Source of the DNA: G963675935 sp963719005
Lineage (GTDB): Bacteria; Planctomycetota; Planctomycetia; Pirellulales; Thermoguttaceae
DNA: 64,000 nucleotides
NCBI GenBank assembly: GCA_963719005.1
Contig: CAVRAR010000014.1
Span: 558,001-622,000, forward strand
Reading direction: 5' to 3'
The notes under the pieces are model-generated. The model was not told the DNA's origin. It worked only from the letters and a program-made list of their open reading frames with translations, and made no database searches. Both the position numbers and the translations under genes were made by a program. Position 1 is the stretch's first letter. Every line of letters starts with the position of its first letter. This document shows, in pieces, positions 8,106 through 15,761 of the stretch.

Positions 8106-9900
8106 CGACCCACTGGCACGCGCCGCCGAAGCCGGCAACCATCAGCATCGATCTGCGGATCGAGGCTGTGGTGTCGCCGAGTCCGTTGTGGTGCAGGCGT
8201 CCCGCCTGCGCAGGCGAGACGCCTGCACCACAAGAGCTAGCGTGCCGACCGCCGCTGGACTTTGGTTTTCCCCCTGCTCGCGTGATTTCGATACCGATCG
8301 CGCACCCGGCGGTGCAGGTTCGGAGCTTCGTTTTCCCCGACATAAGCAACTCCCCTCCTCATTTGGCAGAGGGGCAGGGAGCGACGGCCCTCACCCGAAC
8401 CCTCTCCCAAAGGGAGAGGGGACTTGACGACCGACGTTCCACGTTCAGTCATACCCGCATCAAGCCGCCGAGCGACGTGATCAAACTTGCCGACCGGTTG
8501 CACTACCTGTTGCAGCCGACGCTGGAGTCGCTGCTGGCCGAAGGGGCATTGGCGTTCCCGTTCCGTCCGTTTCCGTTCCAGTTTGAGGGCGTCGCGTTTC
8601 TCTACCCGCGGCAAGCGGCGATCCTTGGCCGACGAAATGGGGCTCGGCAAGACGATGCAGGCCATCACCGCCATGCGTCTGTTGCTGCATCGCGGCCAGG
8701 TACAGAGCGTGCTGCTGGTGTGCCCCAAGCCGCTGGTGACGAACTGGCAGCGGGAGTTCGCCGTCTGGTCGCCCGAGTTGCCGGTGATGGTCGTCGAGGG
8801 CGATCAGGCCAAACGCCAGTGGCAATGGCAACTGCCCGACGTCCCGCTGCGAATCGCCAACTACGAGTTGCTGCTACGCGATCGCGAATTGCTGGCCGGC
8901 CTGCATTTCGACCTGGTCGTGCTCGACGAATCGCAACGGATCAAGAACCGCGACAGTTCGACCAACGAGGTCGTGTGTTCGATTTCGCGCAAGCGCAATT
9001 GGGCGCTGACGGGCACGCCGGTCGAAAACAGCGCCGACGACCTGCTTGGGCATCTTCGATTTCCTCGCCCCCGGCTTCCTTTCGCCCGAGATGAAGCCGC
9101 GAGCCATCGGGCGATCGATCGGCGACCACGTTCTCCGCCGCACGAAGGATCAGGTGCTCCGCGATTTGCCGCCGAAGCTGCTGCACGACGAGCCGCTCGA
9201 CCTGACGCCCGAACAACGCGAGAGCTACCGGCTGGCCGAAGAGGAGGGCATCGTGCGGCTGACCGAAATGGGCGACGCGGCCACGATTCAACACGTCTTC
9301 GAGTTGGTCTTGCGGCTGAAACAGATCTGCAACTTCGATCCGCTCACCGAGGCCAGCACAAAGCTCGAACGCATCGAGGCCGATCTGGAGGAAATCGTCC
9401 AAAGCGGCCGGAAGGCGATCATCTTCAGCCAGTGGGTCGGCACGCTGAAGAAGCTCGCCGATCGGCTGGCCCGTTTCGGCCCGCTGGAGTATCACGGCAA
9501 GATTCCGTCCGGCCGGCGCGACGCCGTGATCCAGCGATTCCGCGACGACCGCAGCCGGCACGTGCTGCTGATGAGTTACGGCGCCGGCGGCGTGGGCTTG
9601 AACCTCCAGTTCGTCAACTACGTGTTCCTCTTCGACCGCTGGTGGAATCCGGCGGTCGAGGATCAGGCGATCAACCGCGCCCATCGCATCGGCGTCGACG
9701 GCCCCGTGACGGTCACGCGATTCCTCATGCTCGACACGATCGAGGAGCGCATCGACCGCATCTTGCAGGAGAAGCGCGAGTTGTTCGACGTCATCTTCTC
9801 CGGCGCCGAGGGCCGCCGCAAGCTCGGCCTGACGCAGGAAGAGCTATTCGGGCTGTTCAAGCTCCAATGCCCGAGCGGGCCGATCAAAGTGGCGGCGTAG
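8102..9900 (+). CDS. SNF2-family DEAD/H-box ATPase, two frame breaks and two in-frame palindromes
   Basis: The C-terminal two thirds form a complete Swi2/Snf2 motor: Walker A ADEMGLGKTMQA, motif Ia VLLVCPKPLVTNW, DESQ box VVLDESQRIKN, motif III ALTGTPVEN, the helicase C domain (KAIIFSQWVGTLKKLADRL) and motif VI INRAHRIG. The coding signal changes frame twice, near 8625 (AILGRR should read AILADE) and at 9051 (LLGHLRF should read LLGIFDF). A single extra T and a single extra C explain these. The N-terminal 130 residues contain two palindromic elements in frame (8186-8233 and 8351-8423), giving peptides such as CRRPACAGETPAPQ and LTRTLSQRERG. These proteins use ATP to translocate on double-stranded DNA or displace bound proteins. 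Confidence 0.85.
8186..8233. repeat. Palindromic element in frame within the SNF2 gene
   Basis: The arms ttgtggtgcaggcgtcccgc and its inverse gcgagacgcctgcaccacaa surround cctgcgcag. The host frame stays open through the element and reads LWCRRPACAGETPAPQE. Confidence 0.8.
8351..8423. repeat. Palindromic element (CCCTCTCCCAAAGGGAGAGGGG) in frame within the SNF2 gene
   Basis: It contains tcccctcctcatttggcaga followed by cctcacccgaaccctctccc and aaagggagagggga. The same type is found intergenically at 30704-30821. The host frame stays open and reads ALTRTLSQRERG. Confidence 0.8.
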
Positions 9901-9976
9901 AGACTCCACCGTGGCATTCGTCGCGGCGCCGCACTGCAAAGGCGTTGACGACTCCTCCGTCCTGGCAGATCTCTGC

Positions 9977-10444
9977 TCACGCCTCGAATGAAAACACTGT
10001 CGGGGCGACGTGGAAATAGGCCGAGAGCTTCCCAATCTGATCGCGAGTCAACCTTCTTCGGCCGGCGATGACGGCGGAAATGGTTGGTGCGGCGATGCCG
10101 GTGTCCCGCTCCACTTGGATGTGTGTGACGCCCTTGGCTTCGATCAAGTGCGCAAGCATCTCGCCGTCGCCGACTCCTCGTCGCGGGAATTGTGCCTTCT
10201 CGTAGTTCTCAACAAGCTCGATGAGCACCGATAGATACCCCACCTCGCCGCGGGACAATTTGCCGCTGTGCGCCTTCTTCGTCAGAAGCTCGTTGGCCAA
10301 CGCCAACGCGCGCCGATGAACCGCGGCGGATTCGATCGGCCACAGCGGCAACTGCCGAATCAGCCGGAGGTAGTCTTCCGGCACAACAACGGCGTTTTGC
10401 ACGCCCACGGTCGCGGCGAGTTCGCTAGTCACATTCACACTCAT
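9977..10444 (-). CDS. higA: HigA-type antitoxin, XRE helix-turn-helix
   Basis: A 155-residue protein. The C-terminal 60 residues hold an XRE-type helix-turn-helix (HIQVERDTGIAAPTISAVIA then GRRRLTRDQIGKLSAYFHV), as in the long HigA proteins of the COG5499 type. The N-terminal half (DYLRLIRQLPLWPIESAAVH) is the toxin-neutralising helical segment typical of this group. It overlaps the upstream higB gene by about 20 bases on the minus strand, giving the characteristic toxin-first order. HigA normally binds HigB and represses the operon. A 15-base inverted repeat upstream of higB is a candidate operator. Confidence 0.85.
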   Translation of the reverse strand: MSVNVTSELAATVGVQNAVVVPEDYLRLIRQLPLWPIESAAVHRRALALANELLTKKAHSGKLSRGEVGYLSVLIELVENYEKAQFPRRGVGDGEMLAHLIEAKGVTHIQVERDTGIAAPTISAVIAGRRRLTRDQIGKLSAYFHVAPTVFSFEA

Positions 10445-10727
10445 TTTTCCACTTCCCTTGATCGTACTGCTGATGAGTCAGCACATGCAGAACGGAAACA
10501 ACCTGAAACTCGTAGTCGATCTTGGCAATGACGCGAAACGAGCCGCCTTGCACGTCAAATACTACGCACAGGCCCGCTTTCGACGCCCTCGTGTACGTTT
10601 GCGTCACATCGGCCCATTTCCGCCAAACTGCTCCGCCAATAGCCTGTAACCAACGGTCGAAGTGGCGTCGCGCCGTTCGGCGTTTGCGGCAGAATACTTC
10701 GATGCGGTCTGTGCCGATAATTCGCAT
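10425..10727 (-). CDS. higB: HigB-type mRNA interferase toxin
   Basis: A 100-residue RelE-fold toxin of the HigB family (pfam HigB_toxin). The N-terminus MRIIGTDRIEVFCRKRRTAR, the central WRKWADVTQTYTRA, the strand LCVVFDVQGGSFRVIAKIDY and the C-terminal VLTHQQYDQGKWK follow the family pattern. The conserved VLTHxxYD element with its nearby Lys is expected near the active site. HigB cleaves translated mRNA on the ribosome. The gene precedes and overlaps higA. The upstream sequence contains TTGCAT-16 bp-TAAGAT (minus strand), a plausible promoter, and an inverted repeat over it. Confidence 0.85.
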   Translation of the reverse strand: MRIIGTDRIEVFCRKRRTARRHFDRWLQAIGGAVWRKWADVTQTYTRASKAGLCVVFDVQGGSFRVIAKIDYEFQVVSVLHVLTHQQYDQGKWKNECECD

Positions 10728-10783
10728 GACCGATGCCGTACTCTGCCACGGAAGTCCCGGATGCCTTAAACGACTCTACCATC

Positions 10784-10798
10784 TTAACATATTGTTAA
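10784..10798 (-). promoter_or_regulatory. Candidate higBA operator/promoter
   Basis: TTAACATATTGTTAA is an inverted repeat of TTAACA/TGTTAA with a three-base centre, in an AT-rich island about 60 bases upstream of higB. On the minus strand it overlaps the putative -10 (TAAGAT), with TTGCAT 16 bases upstream as a -35. HigA proteins typically bind such palindromes; binding here is inferred. Confidence 0.5.
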
Positions 10799-10874
10799 TG
10801 CAATGCAAGGGCCTTTCGGGAGCGCCGCTCCCCACCCGCGATCGCGGCTTTACATCGGCCGAAATAGTGCGACA

Positions 10875-12774
10875 ATGCACGATATGAGGGATCTTCCCCG
10901 TGATTTCGACGTTCTGGTGATCGGCGGCGGACATGCCGGCGCGGAGGCGGCGCTGGCGGCGGCACGCTTGGGCGCGAAGACCGCACTGCTGACCAGCAAC
11001 CTCGAAACCATCGCCCAGATGAGCTGCAATCCGGCCATCGGCGGCGTGGGCAAGGGGCAGATCGTCCGCGAAATCGACGCCCTCGGCGGCGCCATGGGAT
11101 TGGCCATCGACGCCACCGGAATCCAGTTCCGCATGCTCAACCGCAGCAAGGGCCCTGCCATGCACGGCCCTCGCGCCCAGGCCGACAAGCTCGCCTATCA
11201 ACGCGAAGTCCGCCGAATCCTCGAATCGCAGCCGGGATTGGTCCTGCTGCAAGATACGGTCGAGGATCTAATCGTCGAGGGGAGAGGGGAGAGAGGAGAG
11301 GGGAGAGGGGAGAGAAGAGGGCTGGGCACTTCAGTGCCCGGCAGCGCTGCCGAGTTACGCATCGCCGGCGTTCGCACATCCAGCGGCGCGACCTATCGCG
11401 CCCCGGCCGTCGTCCTCTGCGCCGGCACTTTCATGCGGGGCCTGCTGCACGTCGGCGACTCCACCACGCCCGGCGGACGCATGGGCGAGCCGACCGGCGC
11501 CGGGCTGAGCAACGTGCTCCTGCGGCTCGGCTTCGAACTGGGACGCTTCAAGACCGGCACGCCGCCGCGCATCGACGGCCGCACGATCGACTACGCCAAG
11601 ACCGAACTGCAACCGGGCGACGAGCGGCCCGAGCCGTTTTCCTTCCTCACCGATCGTATCGACTGCCAACAGATGCCCTGCTGGATCACCCGCACCACGC
11701 CCGAGCTTCACGAGCTGATCCGAGCGAATTTGCATCGCGCGCCGATGTACACCGGGCAGATTCAATCGACCGGGCCGCGCTACTGCCCTTCGATCGAAAC
11801 CAAGATCGTCCGTTTCGCCGACAAGCCGTCGCACCAATTGTTCCTCGAACCCGAAGGGCGGCACACCGACGAAGTCTACATCAACGGCCTTTCGACGAGC
11901 CTGCCGAGCGAACTGCAAGACGCGATGCTGCGGTTGATCCCCGGCCTGGAGCGGGCAAAAATCCTCCGTTACGCTTACGCCATCGAATACGACTATCTGC
12001 CGCCGTTGCAACTGAAGCCGTCGCTGGAAACCAAGCGAGTTGCCGGCCTTTTTTGCGCCGGCCAGGTCAACGGCACGACCGGCTACGAAGAAGCCGCCGC
12101 CCAGGGGCTCATCGCCGGGGCGAACGCCGTGCTGTCGGTCAGAAACGAGGAGCCGCTGGTGTTGGGCCGCGATCAGGCGTACATCGGCGTGATGATCGAC
12201 GACCTGGTCACCCGCGGCGCCGACGAGCCGTACCGAATGTTCACCAGCCGGGCGGAATACCGCCTGCTGCTGCGGCCCGACAATGCCGATCGCCGCCTGA
12301 CGCCGATCGCCAACCGGCTGGGGCTTGTCGACTCGAAATCGCTTTGAGCGACTGGAGTCGAAGGAGGCGGAAATCGCGCGCATCATGCGGCTTCTGGAAA
12401 CGACGCATTGCGAGTCGGGCTCGTTGGCCAAAATGCTTCGCCGGCCGGAGACGCGTTGGGAGGAGATGGTGGCCCGGCTGCCGGAGTTGGCGTCGGCGTC
12501 GGCAGCGGCGGCGACCCAAGCGACGTACGACGTGAAGTACGCCGGCTACATTGCCCGGCAGCAGATCGACATCGCCCGGCAAGAGCGGCTGGCAGCACGC
12601 CGAATCCCCGCCGCGTTCGATTACGCGGCGGTGCCGCATCTTCGCGCCGAAGCGCGGGAGAAGTTCGACCGGGTGCATCCGACCGATCTGGCCCAAGCCG
12701 CCCGGATCAGCGGCATCACGCCGGCCGACCTGACGGTGCTGATGATCTGCCTGGAAACGCGGTCCAGTTCGTAG
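10875..12774 (+). CDS. mnmG: tRNA uridine-5-carboxymethylaminomethyl enzyme MnmG, one frame break and an in-frame insertion
   Basis: MnmG works with MnmE to place a carboxymethylaminomethyl group on U34 of tRNAs. The FAD-binding VIGGGHAGAEAALAAARLG, the CNPAIGGVGKG loop with its catalytic Cys, GRFKTGTPPRIDGRTIDY, and the second Cys in RYCPSIETKIV are all present. The C-terminal helical domain ends PHLRAEAREKFDRVHPTDLA. The frame is lost at GLVDS and resumes one base later as NRFERLESKEAEIAR. An extra A in TCGAAATCG at about 12337 explains it. Between EDLIVE and RIAGV sits an unusual insertion of about 25 residues from a purine tract and hairpin (11279-11343). The start is likely MHDMRDLPRDF. 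The stop TAG lies inside a palindromic element. Confidence 0.88.
11279..11343. repeat. Purine tract plus hairpins inserted in frame in mnmG
   Basis: A tract of gggagaggggagagaggaga units (11279-11320) is followed by the inverted repeats gggcacttcagtgccc and cggcagcgctgccg. The host frame is preserved, adding GRGERGEGRGERRGLGTSVP and a few residues more at a point where MnmG proteins normally have a short turn. Confidence 0.75.
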
Positions 12775-12834
12775 GTTATGCTTCAGCACAACATTTGGGA
12801 GCAGGCCCTTTGTTTTGCTGAAGCATAACCTACT
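12770..12834. repeat. Palindromic element containing the mnmG stop codon
   Basis: The arms cgtaggttatgcttcagcac and its inverse ttgctgaagcataacctact match the family at 4207 and 63521. The TAG of the first arm is the stop codon of mnmG, so insertion of the element defined or replaced the end of the gene. Confidence 0.85.
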
Positions 12835-13022
12835 ATCGACCGCAAAATGGGGTGCTTGGCGAATCTGGGAAGTCGCTCGGCCTCGGAAATGCTCTGGACA
12901 TCCGCCCGGCTTTTTGCGACACTCCCGCCTCGATCTGCCGACAAGCCGGACGGCTGTCGCCGGACTCGTCGGGTCTCTCTTCTCATTCGGGTCGCGAAAA
13001 CGTCTTAGGAAAGGGCGTCGTC

Positions 13023-13418
13023 ATGATTCAGAGAATCACGAAAACCCTGCTGATCGTTGTAATGTTGATCGGACTCGCGCACGCGCGGCCGTCGATCTGC
13101 CTCGGCTGGTCGCTCAACCCCTTCGCCTCGGGCGACAAGCCGCAAACGACGATGGTTTCGAGATCGACGCAAAAGCCGCCCTCGATGTGGGAAAGATTCA
13201 CGACCGGCACGAAGAACCTCTTCAACAAGACCGGCGAAACGCTCGGCTTGAAGAAGAAAGAGTCGAAAAAACCACCGGCGATTGTCGCTCCCAAGCCCCG
13301 CACCCTCCAGCCAAAGGCAAAGCCGTCGAGCGGCCTGTCGAACTGGCTCTGGCCGAAGGAAGAGAAGCCAAAAGACGTCAAAGGTTGGCTGGACTCCACC
13401 AAGCAAGTCACGCCTTAA
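13023..13418 (+). CDS. Secreted basic protein, unidentified
   Basis: A 131-residue protein starting MIQRITKTLLIVVMLIGLAHA, a signal peptide, with an AGGAAAGG ribosome site upstream of the ATG. The mature part is rich in Lys and Pro (GLKKKESKKPPAIVAPKPR) and contains a WERFTTGTKNLFNKTGETLG motif. Trp-Leu-Trp-Pro near the end (LSNWLWPKEEKPKDVKGWLD) suggests a membrane-associated or structural role. No known family; proteins of this composition are common in planctomycetes. The next gene is a small lipoprotein only 37 bases downstream in the same direction. Confidence 0.6.
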   Translation: MIQRITKTLLIVVMLIGLAHARPSICLGWSLNPFASGDKPQTTMVSRSTQKPPSMWERFTTGTKNLFNKTGETLGLKKKESKKPPAIVAPKPRTLQPKAKPSSGLSNWLWPKEEKPKDVKGWLDSTKQVTP

Positions 13419-13455
13419 CGTTCCAACGCCGTCCCGAGTAACGGGCGGAAACATC

Positions 13456-13680
13456 GTGCGCACATACGCCATCCATCGACGCTGTTTGACTCGGTTGGCC
13501 GCCGCCGGCGCGATCGGCGCGGCACTATTCTTGGGTGGCTGCGCCAGCGACGGAGCCTCCGAGGCAGGTTGGCATCCCTTGGCGAAGAATGCGAGCGTCG
13601 GCCACGACGAGCCTACCGCCAAGCAGGCAAGGGCTGACTCGTTCCCGACGGCGCAAGAAGCAGGAGTAGCGGGACTATAA
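13456..13680 (+). CDS. Small lipoprotein, unidentified
   Basis: A 74-residue protein from a GTG start. The N-terminus MRTYAIHRRCLTRLAAAG leads into a hydrophobic segment and a lipobox (LFLGGCASDG), so the Cys at about residue 30 is probably lipidated. The mature part is short and polar (GWHPLAKNASVGHDEP). It follows the basic secreted protein by 37 bases and may share its transcript. The function is unknown. The lipobox is the main support, since the reading frame is short. Confidence 0.55.
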   Translation: MRTYAIHRRCLTRLAAAGAIGAALFLGGCASDGASEAGWHPLAKNASVGHDEPTAKQARADSFPTAQEAGVAGL

Positions 13681-14007
13681 GCACTTCTAATAACGCAAGC
13701 CTGGCTTCTTGAGCGATCCGGCGGTAAAAACAGCCACAAGCCGCACCCGGCCGCAAGATGCTCTCCGTTACGAACCCCCCCCTGGGCGTATTTGGTGGGA
13801 GGATCGTCGGTCGATATTGCGTTCTGAGATCGTCGCCGAAAAGGCTGAGTATGGCGGCTGCATCAGTTATACTGACTGCCGCCTCCGGCAACATCCTTGC
13901 CATCCGCATTTGCGGCATTATCGCCCTGCGGGCGGCCATGCCGCGGGGTATACTGGTGTGGCGAGTCGATCGTCTACCGTGCCCAAGTGTTCCCGAAGGA
14001 ATCGCTT
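13681..14007. other. Intergenic region with nothing recognised
   Basis: A 327-base plus-strand gap before the next gene. No consistent coding frame, palindromic element or promoter pair was recognised. The AAGGA ribosome site of the next gene lies at its end. Confidence 0.5.
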
Positions 14008-14859
14008 ATGTCTCACCCAGCCTTTCGTGCGATGACGCTCGCCCTGGGTCTTGCGGTGTTCTGTGCCTCGGGCATGGCCCAGGAATCCGGCGTTGCGGCC
14101 AAGCTGCATCCTTGGGGGCGCTTCGAGCCGGGAACCTGGAAAATGGTGCGCGTCGTGACCGAAACCCTCAACGAGCAGGGCCAGGTGGTTAGCACCGGCA
14201 CGACCGACACGAAGACGACCCTGCTGGACATCGGCAACGACGGCGTGACGCTGGAGGTCGAGGCTTGCATGGAAGTCGCCGGCAAACGGTTCCTGGTCGA
14301 GCCGCAGACCGTGAAAGAGGGATTCCACGGCGAGGCCGCCGGATCGAACGCCGATCTCAAAGAACCGGTCAACGGTCAGATTATGATCGAGGATCGCAAG
14401 ATCCCCTGCAAGATTCGCCAGTTGTCGCTGTCCAATCCCAACGGCAAGACGAACCTCACCCTGCATTACTCGACGACGGTTCCGCCCTACGTGCTGAAAC
14501 GGGAGTGCGTCGTCAGCGACGCCGACGGCAAGAACACCGTCAGCGAGACCGTCAAAGACGTGATCGCGCTGGACATGCCCGTCCGTGTTCTGACGCGGCT
14601 TTGCAGCGGCAGTTACGTTCGCACGGTTCACAAGAACGGGAAGACGACGGTCACCACGCTGTCGGTGGTGGTGCCCGACGTGCCCGGCGGCGTGGTCAGT
14701 CACAGTTCGAAGGAGGTTGACAAGAGCGGCCATCTGCTGCGGCGGAGCACGCTCGAACTGGTCGATTACAACGCCGATCCCGACAAGGATCGTTCCGGTC
14801 TGTTCGGCCGCAAGCGTCCGAATCGCCGCCCGAAGCCGCAGACGCGGTTCGGGTCGTAG
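14008..14859 (+). CDS. Secreted beta-rich protein, unidentified
   Basis: A 283-residue protein with a signal peptide (MTLALGLAVFCASGMAQE). It starts at the ATG preceded by AAGGA rather than at a longer upstream frame. The mature sequence alternates polar and hydrophobic residues in a strand-rich pattern (GTWKMVRVVTETLNEQGQVV, TKTTLLDIGNDGVTLEVEAC) and ends with a basic tail (FGRKRPNRRPKPQTRFGS). No domain is recognised. The gene stands alone; the next genes run on the opposite strand. Confidence 0.65.
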   Translation: MSHPAFRAMTLALGLAVFCASGMAQESGVAAKLHPWGRFEPGTWKMVRVVTETLNEQGQVVSTGTTDTKTTLLDIGNDGVTLEVEACMEVAGKRFLVEPQTVKEGFHGEAAGSNADLKEPVNGQIMIEDRKIPCKIRQLSLSNPNGKTNLTLHYSTTVPPYVLKRECVVSDADGKNTVSETVKDVIALDMPVRVLTRLCSGSYVRTVHKNGKTTVTTLSVVVPDVPGGVVSHSSKEVDKSGHLLRRSTLELVDYNADPDKDRSGLFGRKRPNRRPKPQTRFGS

Positions 14860-14919
14860 AAAGACCGCTGGGTCGCCCATGCGCTTCTCTCCGCCCGATC
14901 GTCCTTTCGGGCAGGATTG

Positions 14920-15300
14920 TCACGGCTCTTTCAGCAAGGGCCGCACGGCCCGACGAACTCGGCCGGCAGCCTTGACGGCCAAGCCGGCCTGTTTCTTCGT
15001 CGCGTCGATTCCGGGATATCGGTAGCGGACGGCGTAGTCGTTCAGAAGCTGCGCATCGCCGACCAGGAGCGTCAACTGAGGGAATGCCGCGGTGCAAAGA
15101 CGTAACAACCCTTCAAGATCGTGCGTCTTGCCGAAATGGATACCCTGCTCCTGTAAGACAGCCTTGAGAAACTTCTCAGCCGCCTGCTACGAATGAAAAC
15201 AGACGGAATCGGCAGGAACCTTCCGACGGCGCAGCAATCCGCTCGCAACCGAGAAATCCTCCTCGGCCTTTCTCATCCATTCAGCGGTCAGTTCTTTCAT
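14920..15300 (-). pseudogene. HEPN-domain protein with an in-frame amber codon
   Basis: Read as one frame this gives MKELTAEWMRKAEEDFSVAS, an internal TAG at 15187-15189, then QAAEKFLKAVLQEQG, KTHDLEGLLRLC and NDYAVRYRYPG. This is the complete COG2250-type HEPN pattern of about 125 residues. The TAG stands where the family has a Gln in H-[AS]-Q-Q-A-A-E-K, so a C-to-T change of CAG explains it. The gene starts 20 bases inside the 3' end of the MNT gene. HEPN proteins of such pairs are thought to act as RNases or as targets of the nucleotidyltransferase partner. It is either inactivated or a sequence error. A downstream restart would give only the C-terminal half. Confidence 0.8.
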
Positions 15301-15661
15301 ACAGCACCCTGCCGAACTGCACGGCGTCTTGGAGAAAGAAATCGCCGGCTTCAACTCGCCGGGCCAACCGCCCCGAGTCGCAGATTATCAGATCCAATGG
15401 AAAGGAACATGCAATCTTGCGGCGGAGCTTCAGCGACGCATCGTTTCCCGCAGGCCGATCCGTAACCACCAGCAGATCCACGTCGCTGTCGGGGCCCGCG
15501 TTTCCCCGGGCATGGGAACCGAACAGAATGACCCGCTGCGGCGAGATCTCTTGCACGATTCGAGCTACCAACAACTCGATGCGCCGACGTTGCAGCCCCC
15601 GACGTTTTACATAGGGGTTGGGACGCGATTTCATTTTGGAGAGATCGTATTCCGCTCGCAT
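15281..15661 (-). CDS. MNT-type nucleotidyltransferase of a HEPN/MNT pair
   Basis: A 126-residue minimal nucleotidyltransferase. The catalytic signature GSHARGNAGPDSDVDLLVV (G-S-x-A-R-G then S-D-x-D) is intact, and a third acidic residue lies in FPLDLIICD. The start is supported by a GAGGGTGG ribosome site. In HEPN/MNT modules this enzyme adenylylates a Tyr of the HEPN partner and neutralises it, or acts as an antitoxin in another way. The HEPN partner overlaps it by 20 bases and carries a stop codon, so this gene may now lack its target. Confidence 0.85.
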   Translation of the reverse strand: MRAEYDLSKMKSRPNPYVKRRGLQRRRIELLVARIVQEISPQRVILFGSHARGNAGPDSDVDLLVVTDRPAGNDASLKLRRKIACSFPLDLIICDSGRLARRVEAGDFFLQDAVQFGRVLYERTDR

Positions 15662-15761
15662 TTGCCACCCTCATGATGCACTTGCATCATTGAATCTATT
15701 CGACGCCGCCTCGACAAGCAACCCCCGGCAGCGACAACCGACGAAGACACGTGTTCCTCTG

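Noticed and set aside
7530..9900. Anti-phage defence system built around the SNF2 helicase
   Set aside because: No nuclease, methylase or known defence partner lies nearby. The coupled gene is unknown, so only the pairing is reported.
12325..12350. Programmed frameshift in mnmG
   Set aside because: No slippery heptamer or downstream structure is visible and MnmG is not known to use frameshifting. Similar single-base breaks occur in many unrelated genes of the window.
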